From the NCBI GenBank assembly GCA_913043145.1, contig CAJWLP010000004.1, positions 16,773-80,772 on the forward strand: a DNA stretch of 64,000 nucleotides, in the 5' to 3' direction. The translations under genes were made by a program, and so were the position numbers. The notes beneath the pieces are model-generated. The model was not told the DNA's origin and did not search any database. It saw nothing but the letters and a program-made list of their open reading frames with translations. Of the stretch, positions 18,141 to 26,024 are shown piece after piece; position 1 is the stretch's first letter, and every line of letters starts with the position of its first letter. The stretch comes from an uncultured Bacteroidota bacterium. GTDB lineage: Bacteria > Bacteroidota > Bacteroidia > NS11-12g > UBA9320.

Positions 18141-18862
18141 TTTCTACCCCTTAAAGCTAATAATGTTAAACTAAGAAAAATAAAGATTAAAGACATAAAA
18201 TAAGCCAAATCTCTAGAGTCAACAACGCCTCGACTAATTGAATCATAATGCAATTGTATTCCTAGAGATTGAACAAAACTATCATATGAGCCAAATAATG
18301 AAAGGTTACTTAATTGCTGAAAACCAACATAAAAAAAGAAACATAAAAAAAGACCTAGTATGAACGCAACAATTTGATTAGGTGTAATTACAGATGAGAA
18401 TATTCCTATACTAGCATATGAAGCACCCAACAATATCAATCCAATATAGGACCCCATAGTAGCACCAGTGTCGATGTTGCCTACGGGTGAACCCAATCTG
18501 TATATTGAATATGCATACACCAATGTTGGGAGTACTGCAAAGACAACTAAGGTCACTGATGCCAAAAATTTACCTAAAACAATTTGAACATCAGTAATAG
18601 GCTTTGTGCTCAAAATTTCAAATGTTCCTTGCTTTAATTCTTCTGAAAATGACCTCATGGTAATAGAAGATATTAAGAATGTGAACACCCATGGTGCCAT
18701 AAAAAAGAGAATATCCAAATTAGCATGACCCAAAACAAGAACATTACCATCAGCAAAAACCCACGTAAATAATCCAATAATTAATAAAAAAACAACAATA
18801 ACTACATAAGCGATTAATGAACTTAAAAAGCTTCTTATTTCTTTCTTAAAGATACTAATCAT
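18134..18862 (-). CDS. gldF: Gliding-associated ABC transporter permease GldF
   Basis: A 242-residue ABC-2 type permease with six predicted membrane segments, the first at about residues 13-35. The cytoplasmic stretch SFSEELKQGTFEILSTKPIT (about 69-88) is characteristic of the GldF/NosY-like family and contacts the ATPase. It overlaps gldA by 8 nt at its 5' end and gldG by 7 nt at its 3' end, so the three subunits are translationally linked. ATG at 18862. Confidence 0.94.
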   Translation of the reverse strand: MISIFKKEIRSFLSSLIAYVVIVVFLLIIGLFTWVFADGNVLVLGHANLDILFFMAPWVFTFLISSITMRSFSEELKQGTFEILSTKPITDVQIVLGKFLASVTLVVFAVLPTLVYAYSIYRLGSPVGNIDTGATMGSYIGLILLGASYASIGIFSSVITPNQIVAFILGLFLCFFFYVGFQQLSNLSLFGSYDSFVQSLGIQLHYDSISRGVVDSRDLAYFMSLIFIFLSLTLLALRGRKW

Positions 18863-19769
18863 AATCTGTTAACTTTTGAAAAATAGATTCTAAAGACTTT
18901 TCCTGTTCCCTTTGCTCAACAATAATTGTATCAGAGGTAACCGCAAATTTAAAAAGTAACTCGGCTAAGTCTACATGGGGTTCGGAATAGACAATGAATG
19001 TTTTTTCATCTATTGAATCGATCGACTTTATAGCAGAAATTGAAGATAATATAGATAGATCTATTGCATCTCTAAATCTCACATGAATTGAATTCTGTTT
19101 ATTGCCCCAATTTTTCTTGACTGCATCTAATGTATCATCAGCGATGACCTTTCCTTTATTAATTATAATCACTCTACTGCACATAGCCTCTATTTCTTGC
19201 ATTATATGTGAGGATAATAAAATGGTTTTGTCTTCCCCAAGAGAGAGAATGAGGTTTCTTATCTCTTTCATTTGATTGGGATCTAATCCGGAAGTTGGCT
19301 CGTCTAGAATAAGTACGTCAGGATCGTTTATTAAAGCCTGTGCTAGACCTACACGTTGTTTATATCCTTTAGATAATTGACTAATCTTTTTATGACACTC
19401 ACTTCCAAGTCCTGTCGAATCAATAACTTTATTAATAGCTGTCCTTGAGTCCTTGATTTTATAAATATCAGCAATAAATCCAAGATACTCTTTAACAAAC
19501 ATATCTCCATAAAGAGGATTTAATTCTGGAAGATAGCCTACTCTTTTTTTGATCTTTAACCCATCTGTAGATACGTCCATACCTAAAATATGTGCACTAC
19601 CAGAAGTCTCATTAACATAACCGCTTAAGATTTTCATAGTAGTACTTTTCCCAGCACCGTTTGGCCCTAAAAATCCAACGATTTCTGATGGCCCAATTGA
19701 AAATGAAACTTCATCTAAAGCTATCTGGCTGCCATAAATTTTGGTTAAATTTTGAACTTCAATGGACAT
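18855..19769 (-). CDS. gldA: Gliding-associated ABC transporter ATP-binding protein GldA
   Basis: A 304-residue ABC ATPase: Walker A GPNGAGKST at 35-43, signature LSKGYKQRVGLAQAL around 135-149, Walker B VLILDEPTSGLD around 157-168, and an H-loop in LLSSHIMQE. The C-terminal about 90 residues form the extension seen in ABC-2 ATPases. It forms the motor of the GldFG transporter. Its ATG shares one base with the stop of the upstream cargo gene (TAATG at 19769), and it overlaps gldF. gldA, gldF and gldG are together here, whereas in Flavobacterium johnsoniae gldA is separate. Confidence 0.94.
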   Translation of the reverse strand: MSIEVQNLTKIYGSQIALDEVSFSIGPSEIVGFLGPNGAGKSTTMKILSGYVNETSGSAHILGMDVSTDGLKIKKRVGYLPELNPLYGDMFVKEYLGFIADIYKIKDSRTAINKVIDSTGLGSECHKKISQLSKGYKQRVGLAQALINDPDVLILDEPTSGLDPNQMKEIRNLILSLGEDKTILLSSHIMQEIEAMCSRVIIINKGKVIADDTLDAVKKNWGNKQNSIHVRFRDAIDLSILSSISAIKSIDSIDEKTFIVYSEPHVDLAELLFKFAVTSDTIIVEQREQEKSLESIFQKLTDYD

Positions 19770-22657
19770 TACCGATTAATAATGATCGTTTGGTGAAAGA
19801 CTTGATTTGGATATGTGAGTATGAGCTTATATGTGCCTGGAATTAACTCCGAAACATCTAATATGTTTTTGGAACCATCAATTGAAGTTTTTATAACTTC
19901 TTGTCCAAAAATATTTGACAATATAAGATTACCCTGATCTTTTATGTTTTCTGAAATAATGACAATAATGTTATTTGCAGGAACTGGAAATATTGAAATT
20001 TGATTCTGTTCAATCGTTTGACTACCTGCAGAACTAGTAATCCTCATTTCTGCATACCCAGAACAGCCATTCGAATCAATCACTGTAACACTATATTTAT
20101 TTTTAGCAACAACCTCAATACTCTCAGTAGTTTCGCCTGTACTCCATAGATAAGAATTATAACCTGAACCAGGTGTTAATGTTAATGGATCACTAGTTCT
20201 TAAAGCTGTATCATTTCCTAGAGAAATAATTGGACTTTCATATTTACTTATTGATATACTATCTATATATGAACAATCATCCTCATTTGTAACTTCCAAA
20301 TAATAAAGACCGGGCCCTTTTATATTCATCATTTCAGCTGAACTACCATTGTACCATAAATAATCTTTCATATTAACTGGTCCTATTAGTTGATAATCCA
20401 CAACATCGCAAAAACCAGTATCTGCACCAAAACTAAATTTAGGTGTCTCAAAATATTGGATTTTAACTGTATCAAACGCAGGGCATCCAAAGCTATTATA
20501 TGCCTCCACATATACCATTGTATCCATACTAGTTGAAAATGTATTTTTAGATGAACTTATACCGTTCCATTTGTAACCCGTAAAAAATGATGGACCAAAA
20601 AACTCTATCATTAACCCTTCACAAAAAGCAGTATCTTGTCCTATATCAATTTTAGAAGACGGATTAGTGAGGATTTGAATGCTATCTGAATAAACACAAC
20701 CAAAACTATCAACAACGGTTAAAGTATGAATCTTAGACTGGTTGGTAGCATAAGTTTGATTAGCAGATGTGATATTATTCCAAGTATAGGACTGCATATT
20801 TGATGGTCCAGTAAATGTGACATTTAGGTTCTCACAAATTGTTGTATCATTTCCTAATGTAAATACTGGTAGCGATTTTTGCTCAACATAAAGGGTATCA
20901 TAATACTTACAAATATTATTGTCAATCATTAACAAATTAAGCGTATCTGCGTTAGAAAGGGTGACAGAATTGGTATTAATCTTTACTCCGTTTTGATTCT
21001 CCCATTCATATAACAGCATGTCTTTCATTCCATTTACAGTTACAGATGATCCATCACAAAAGAACGTATCAGATAAAAATTTCTGTGACCTTCGTGGGTT
21101 TACTTTTACAGAAATTATTGCTGAATCCGACTTGCACAAACCGTCAGCAGAAGATACAACAAGCTTATATTCAGTGTCACCTATTGGAGAAACTCTTGGA
21201 TTGGCTATACTGCTCGAAAACGATGAGCCTGTTGTTGATGTCCAGGAATATTTATAACCACTAATTGATGACCTACCGATATTAACTGAACTGCCTGAAC
21301 AAATACTCAGTGTATCCCCTATAACTCTTGCTTCTAGACTACAACAAATAACCGAATCGCTTGAATTGAATTTATTTTTAGTAAATGAAACACTTGCATT
21401 CGTATTCAATGATGTAATCTGTGAAAAACTATTCTTGCTTAGACTCATGCTACCCATTAGTCGAACAAATTCAACATCTGTAGCACATTGAATGTTAAAG
21501 GATTTAGGGATTTTAGTAATATATAAATCCTCCGAGGAGGTATTCCCTAGTGAAGTCCCCGATGTAAATAATGAAAAACCTTGGGCAGATGACCCCATTA
21601 TAGAAACTCCTGACTGACCATCAAGATCCATCCCACCAAGCTTTTGACCTGGAGAAATATTACCTAAAGAAGTTAGATTACATACAATAGCATCGCTAGA
21701 AAATGGAGTGGTTGCTGAAATTGCTATAACAATAGAATTATTTTCTCCGAGTTTTAAATCTCTTAACTGATCAATCAGATTTGTACCCAATAGCTCATTA
21801 CTAATTACATCAAAATTTGTATCTAACTTACATATTAAGATTTCTTCATCATTTCCACCATTAAGTTTAATATCGCCTGCAACATAAAATTTATTATCTT
21901 GAGATCTGATTATTTTAGTTGCAAACTCTGAATCACTAGTTCCAATATTTTTGGATAGTAAGACACCTCCGGCAGAAGAAATTGCTAAAAGCTGAAAATC
22001 ACTATCTCCCTTTGAACCTATGTTTACAGAGTCGTTTTCTGTATTGCCAGCAATAATGATTCTTCCACGATTATCTTCTAACAATGAATATCCTCTATCA
22101 TTCCCTTTACCCCCAAACGAACGTGTCCATGATACATTTCCATTGCTTGTCAGTTTGCATATGAGTATGTTATCGTCCAAAGAATCAGTTTTTACATAAC
22201 CACAGGCATAATAATCCCCAGATATCGATTGAATTACATCAAAAAGCTGTTCAGAACTATCTGTTTTAAACGTCCTCGACCATTGAAGTGTGCCACTTGA
22301 ACTTATCTTAGACACAAAACCATCTTCATTATTTAAACTCCCTTCAGTATATCCACAAATAATAATCCCGCCATCACTTGTTGGGCTCATACTTGTTGCA
22401 CTGTCTTGATATGGTTTACCATAAGTATATGACCAAATCACACCACCTAAACCATCCGTTTTAGATACCCCAAAATCCTTACTACCCTGACCTGAACTAT
22501 TGGTATTATATAGCAAAAAATAATCGCCCGATGATGATTGAAATGAGGCCTGTGCTTGATCTGACGAATCATTTAGAATCAGTTTCACAAAACTTGTATT
22601 CTGTGAATAAGCCTGAATTGAAAAAATAAGTCCTATTAATGATAAAAATATTTTCAT
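19769..22657 (-). CDS. Large T9SS cargo with SBBP-like propeller and tandem Ig-like repeats
   Basis: A secreted protein of 962 residues from the ATG at 22657 (MKIFLSLIGLIFSIQAYSQ signal peptide; an in-frame ATG at 22669 is possible). The N-terminal half (about 20-390) has repeated blades such as WSYTYGKPYQDSATSM and WTRSFGGKGNDRGYSL, typical of SBBP/delta-60-like propellers. Then follow Ig/PKD-like modules, including four tandem copies, and finally a T9SS type A sorting domain in the last about 80 residues. Probably an adhesin or surface protein; no enzyme motif. It is directly upstream of gldA with a 1-nt overlap. Confidence 0.88.
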   Translation of the reverse strand: MKIFLSLIGLIFSIQAYSQNTSFVKLILNDSSDQAQASFQSSSGDYFLLYNTNSSGQGSKDFGVSKTDGLGGVIWSYTYGKPYQDSATSMSPTSDGGIIICGYTEGSLNNEDGFVSKISSSGTLQWSRTFKTDSSEQLFDVIQSISGDYYACGYVKTDSLDDNILICKLTSNGNVSWTRSFGGKGNDRGYSLLEDNRGRIIIAGNTENDSVNIGSKGDSDFQLLAISSAGGVLLSKNIGTSDSEFATKIIRSQDNKFYVAGDIKLNGGNDEEILICKLDTNFDVISNELLGTNLIDQLRDLKLGENNSIVIAISATTPFSSDAIVCNLTSLGNISPGQKLGGMDLDGQSGVSIMGSSAQGFSLFTSGTSLGNTSSEDLYITKIPKSFNIQCATDVEFVRLMGSMSLSKNSFSQITSLNTNASVSFTKNKFNSSDSVICCSLEARVIGDTLSICSGSSVNIGRSSISGYKYSWTSTTGSSFSSSIANPRVSPIGDTEYKLVVSSADGLCKSDSAIISVKVNPRRSQKFLSDTFFCDGSSVTVNGMKDMLLYEWENQNGVKINTNSVTLSNADTLNLLMIDNNICKYYDTLYVEQKSLPVFTLGNDTTICENLNVTFTGPSNMQSYTWNNITSANQTYATNQSKIHTLTVVDSFGCVYSDSIQILTNPSSKIDIGQDTAFCEGLMIEFFGPSFFTGYKWNGISSSKNTFSTSMDTMVYVEAYNSFGCPAFDTVKIQYFETPKFSFGADTGFCDVVDYQLIGPVNMKDYLWYNGSSAEMMNIKGPGLYYLEVTNEDDCSYIDSISISKYESPIISLGNDTALRTSDPLTLTPGSGYNSYLWSTGETTESIEVVAKNKYSVTVIDSNGCSGYAEMRITSSAGSQTIEQNQISIFPVPANNIIVIISENIKDQGNLILSNIFGQEVIKTSIDGSKNILDVSELIPGTYKLILTYPNQVFHQTIIINR
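20039..20872 (-). repeat. Four tandem Ig-like repeats of about 68 residues inside the cargo gene
   Basis: Four consecutive units begin with variants of LGNDTTICEN (IGQDTAFCEG, FGADTGFCDV, LGNDTALRTS), contain GPxxxxxYxW in the middle in three of them, and end with a D/NxxGC/DDC segment. They lie at about residues 596-663, 667-734, 738-804 and 807-873 of the 962-residue protein. The fourth has lost the first Cys. They are diverged, so the repeat is old at the DNA level. Confidence 0.75.
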
Positions 22658-22699
22658 ACGAAATAGCAATGTTCTTTAGCTTTCGCAATGTAGAAATTT

Positions 22700-23269
22700 T
22701 CATTTATTTAAATGCCATCTTTTAGCAACTTTTAGGGAATAGTTTACAAATGATGAAAGCCCTTTATTAAAATGCTCGTTGTCCAACAAAAATCCATCAC
22801 TATCAATACACTTGGTCACCTCTTGTACCTCAAAAGAATATGATGAAGTCATACTCTCAAGATTAAAAAATCCAATTATTTTATTGAATACTGTGACAAG
22901 TTGAACTGCTGGCATTCTTCCACCTCTTCCTGCACTAACTCCAACTGTGGCAATTACTTTGTGGTTGAAAATATGAATATAATCCTCTTGAGCTAATTGA
23001 TGAATAGTATTAATAATCTCAGCTGTTGGAAACCAGTTATATTCAGGTGTAACTACACATAATAAATCTGATTTTTTAATTGAATCAATCAACTTTGTTT
23101 GAAATGCTGATTGATTATCTTTTGCAATACTTGCTTGATTAAAGTTTGGCAAATCATATTCTTGAAAGTCAACAATTACCGAATCACTAAACTGATTCGA
23201 AAGTGCTTTAGATACACGAAGTGTATTGTTGTTTTTTCTAGCTGAACCTGATAAAACACAAACCCTCAT
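22700..23269 (-). CDS. NADPH-dependent FMN reductase family protein
   Basis: A 189-residue flavodoxin-like oxidoreductase. The phosphate loop GSARKNNNTLR (about 8-18) and the PEYNWF motif (about 80) followed by GRGGRMPAVQL match NAD(P)H-dependent FMN reductases of the chromate/azoreductase type, which reduce flavins or quinones in the cytoplasm. The physiological substrate is unknown. ATG at 23269, overlapping the stop of the upstream membrane-protein gene by 4 nt (ATGA). It is the last gene of the tyrS operon. Confidence 0.88.
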   Translation of the reverse strand: MRVCVLSGSARKNNNTLRVSKALSNQFSDSVIVDFQEYDLPNFNQASIAKDNQSAFQTKLIDSIKKSDLLCVVTPEYNWFPTAEIINTIHQLAQEDYIHIFNHKVIATVGVSAGRGGRMPAVQLVTVFNKIIGFFNLESMTSSYSFEVQEVTKCIDSDGFLLDNEHFNKGLSSFVNYSLKVAKRWHLNK

Positions 23270-23799
23270 AACTTTTTCTTAACCACAGTTGCTATACTTT
23301 TGACCGTTTTATAGTTTCTTGCAAAATCAATAAACCACCATTTAAAACTAGGGGTACTTTTTATAGTAAACACATTCTCTTTTTTTGAAACTTCAATCTT
23401 ATCTGCCTTCAAAAAATACACCTTTTTTAAAGCTGATATTTGACTATCAAGTAGTTTCACCTCTTTATACTTGGAATTGTTTATTAACCAATCTTCTAAT
23501 TGCTCTAATGTAAAATCACTTTTAACTTGAACCTCTTGATGAGATTTTAAGTAATTCTGATCTGGGACTCCCTCTGCTTCTTCAAAACTTAACGTATGAT
23601 AAAGAGATATCAAAAAACCAAATGCAAACGACGTAAAAAAAGCAACATTTAAATTACTCTGAATAAACGTAAAACCATATTTCCAACCTTCTTCTTTCAT
23701 GAATATAATAGCAATGGATGTAGGCAATATCAACACCCATATCCTTAGTAAGTATGAAAAAGAAATTATTATCTTAAAGAATAACTTTTGAATATTCAT
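23266..23799 (-). CDS. Hypothetical small membrane protein
   Basis: A 177-residue protein with two predicted N-terminal membrane segments (about 12-32 and 51-68) and a soluble C-terminal part of about 105 residues rich in Lys. I do not recognise the family. It overlaps both neighbours by 4 nt (ATGA), between the flavin reductase and the FMN reductase, so it is translated with them; a membrane partner for a flavin-dependent redox step is conceivable but unsupported by motifs. Confidence 0.6.
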   Translation of the reverse strand: MNIQKLFFKIIISFSYLLRIWVLILPTSIAIIFMKEEGWKYGFTFIQSNLNVAFFTSFAFGFLISLYHTLSFEEAEGVPDQNYLKSHQEVQVKSDFTLEQLEDWLINNSKYKEVKLLDSQISALKKVYFLKADKIEVSKKENVFTIKSTPSFKWWFIDFARNYKTVKSIATVVKKKL

Positions 23800-24647
23800 T
23801 GATTTAACTGATTAAGTATGGCATAAGCTAAAGTCACATTATTAGAATTCAATAAGTTTTTAGCATTTTCAAGGGTGCGACCTCCTGAATAGTTGGAGAG
23901 TAGTTCCCTTTGCTCATTTGTACTAGGTATCCTTTGCATACTGCCAATTTTTCCAAGATCATTACCAGTCAAATCTTTACTCAAGCGAATATTATCCGGT
24001 AAAGCATCAACCCCAATTCCAACAGTTGCTATTGGTTTGTCAACTTCAAACATTGAGTTTTTATCTGATCTACAATACCAGTTACCCCCCATTCTACTGA
24101 CTAAATCTATCTTTTGTTGATCAACCAAGCCATCTTGGTCAAGAACAAACTCATTTATGTGTATCTTACTGACTTCGCAAAAAATCAAATTCCCCGCACC
24201 TCCGTTGGACCCCAGTTCTCTTATATCTTTTACCTTGCACTCAAATTGAACAGGCGATTCTAAGACTCTAAATGGTAAAATTGTTTCAGATTCAACCGGT
24301 GTAAAACCTGTCTTAACAAATTCATCTGTATCCTTATCAAATGGTGAACTTGCCAAACTCATTTGCTGAACCATTGCATATGTAACCACGTTAATCACAA
24401 CCTCAGGAACTTCTTTTACATTGAAATAAGTGTCTTTATTCGTATTCGTTCTTCCACTTCGTGCTGGGGAAAATATGAGTATGGGCGGATTAGCACTAAA
24501 TACATTAAAAAAACTAAATGGTGCTAAATTTCTATTGCCCTTTTTGTCAATTGTACTTGCAAAAGCAATTGGACGAGGGCCAATACTTCCTAAAAGGTAT
24601 CGATGAAGTTTAGAGACAGATATTTCTTTAGGGTCAATTGATATCAT
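23796..24647 (-). CDS. Flavin reductase family protein (FMN-binding split barrel)
   Basis: A 283-residue protein whose first about 200 residues are a flavin reductase-like split barrel: LLGSIGPRPIAFASTID near the start and NLAPFSFFNVFSANPPI are the FMN-contact signatures. The C-terminal about 80 residues form an extension with a leucine-rich end. Related proteins reduce free flavin with NAD(P)H or act as short-chain flavoproteins. ATG at 24647, 3 nt after tyrS; ATGA overlap with the next gene. Confidence 0.88.
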   Translation of the reverse strand: MISIDPKEISVSKLHRYLLGSIGPRPIAFASTIDKKGNRNLAPFSFFNVFSANPPILIFSPARSGRTNTNKDTYFNVKEVPEVVINVVTYAMVQQMSLASSPFDKDTDEFVKTGFTPVESETILPFRVLESPVQFECKVKDIRELGSNGGAGNLIFCEVSKIHINEFVLDQDGLVDQQKIDLVSRMGGNWYCRSDKNSMFEVDKPIATVGIGVDALPDNIRLSKDLTGNDLGKIGSMQRIPSTNEQRELLSNYSGGRTLENAKNLLNSNNVTLAYAILNQLNQ

Positions 24648-24650
24648 AAG

Positions 24651-25931
24651 CTAACTCTTTATGAGTATAAATTTATTCTTTTTACCTCGCTGTAATAGAA
24701 CGTATTTTGAATTTATTAAATCTGCTTCTGAAAAGATAAAATCCTCCGTAACTTTTTCACCATTCACTGACACAGAATTTTCTTTTAATGCACGTTTTGC
24801 CTCACTTTTACTTGGGAGAAACCCTGAATCTGCACACAAATCCACAATATTAACTCCGTGAACATAAGACACTTGGTATTTTTTAACACCGTTAAATATA
24901 GAAAAAAAGTCATTTTCACTTAAATTCCGTAAACTGTCAGATGTAGCTTTCCCAAACAGAATATCTGTTGCTGTTAATGCTGTTTCATATCCAGTATCTC
25001 CGTGCACCCATTTAGTAATATATGCTGCTAAGTCTTTCTGAAGAGCCCGCAAGTGCGGAGCATTTTTATGTTCTTTAATAAGATCTTCGATATAACCCTT
25101 TGTGTGTAGAGTAAATATTTTTATGTAACGCTCAGCATCTTCATCCGAAGTGTTCATCCAGAATTGATAAAATTGGTATGTACTAGTTTTTTTTGCATCA
25201 AGCCAAACATTTCCTCCCTCACTTTTGCCAAACTTACTCCCGTCAGATTTTGTAATCAACGGTGCCGTCAAAGAAAACCCTTTGCCATTTCCTTTTCTTC
25301 GTATGAGTTCAGTTCCTGTCACAATATTCCCCCACTGATCGCTTCCTCCCATTTGAAGTTTTACGTTTTTTTCACTCCAAAGATGGTAAAAATCAAATCC
25401 TTGAACCAACTGGTAACTAAACTCTGTAAAGCTCATGCCATCTTCTAAGCGGTTTTTAACTGAATCCTTAGCCATCATATAGTTGACCGAAATATGCTTG
25501 CCGACATCTCTAATAAAATCTAAAAACGAAATACTCGTAAACCAATCAAAGTTATTTACTACTTCGGCACTATTTTCTCCACAATCAAAGTCTAAAAATT
25601 GTTCTAATTGCTTTTTCTGACTGTTGAGGTTGTAGTTAATTGAATCTATATCTAGAAGTTGACGCTCCGACTTTTTGCCTGACGGGTCACCAACCATTCC
25701 TGTTGCACCACCAACAAGAGCTATTGGCTTATGCCCAGCTTTTTGAAGGTGAACTAATAGTATAATAGGTACTAAATTACCAATATGTAAAGAATCCGCT
25801 GTTGGGTCAAAACCAACATATCCGCTAGTCATTTCCTCCAAAAGGAGATCTTCTGTACCTGGTACCGCCTGATGAAATAGGCCACGCCATTTTAATTCCT
25901 GAACTAAATTATAATTTGGTGAAAAGTCCAT
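24651..25931 (-). CDS. tyrS: Tyrosyl-tRNA synthetase
   Basis: Charges tRNA-Tyr with tyrosine in the cytoplasm. The 426-residue class I synthetase has HIGN at 49-52, a KFGKS motif at about 232-236 in place of KMSKS, the tyrosine-binding segment QGFDFYHL at about residue 173, and a C-terminal S4 RNA-binding domain (SKSEAKRALKENSVSVNG). ATG at 25931. A complete promoter-like element lies just upstream (25949-25977). It heads a four-gene operon with two flavin enzymes and a membrane protein. Confidence 0.97.
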   Translation of the reverse strand: MDFSPNYNLVQELKWRGLFHQAVPGTEDLLLEEMTSGYVGFDPTADSLHIGNLVPIILLVHLQKAGHKPIALVGGATGMVGDPSGKKSERQLLDIDSINYNLNSQKKQLEQFLDFDCGENSAEVVNNFDWFTSISFLDFIRDVGKHISVNYMMAKDSVKNRLEDGMSFTEFSYQLVQGFDFYHLWSEKNVKLQMGGSDQWGNIVTGTELIRRKGNGKGFSLTAPLITKSDGSKFGKSEGGNVWLDAKKTSTYQFYQFWMNTSDEDAERYIKIFTLHTKGYIEDLIKEHKNAPHLRALQKDLAAYITKWVHGDTGYETALTATDILFGKATSDSLRNLSENDFFSIFNGVKKYQVSYVHGVNIVDLCADSGFLPSKSEAKRALKENSVSVNGEKVTEDFIFSEADLINSKYVLLQRGKKNKFILIKS

Positions 25932-25948
25932 TTAAGATGTTTAAACAA

Positions 25949-25977
25949 CAAAGGTAAAAATTTGATTGAGTGTTCAA
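25949..25977 (-). promoter_or_regulatory. Bacteroidota-type promoter for tyrS
   Basis: On the minus strand TTG (25977-25975), 18 nt, then TACCTTTG (25956-25949) fits TTG-N17-23-TAnnTTTG. The tyrS start is 17 nt further on. On the opposite strand TACTTTTG at 26004-26011 stands 13 nt before polA, so the 93-nt gap carries divergent signals. Confidence 0.7.
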
Positions 25978-26024
25978 GCACAATGTATAATTCAAAATTG
26001 ATTTACTTTTGAGCAACTTTAATT

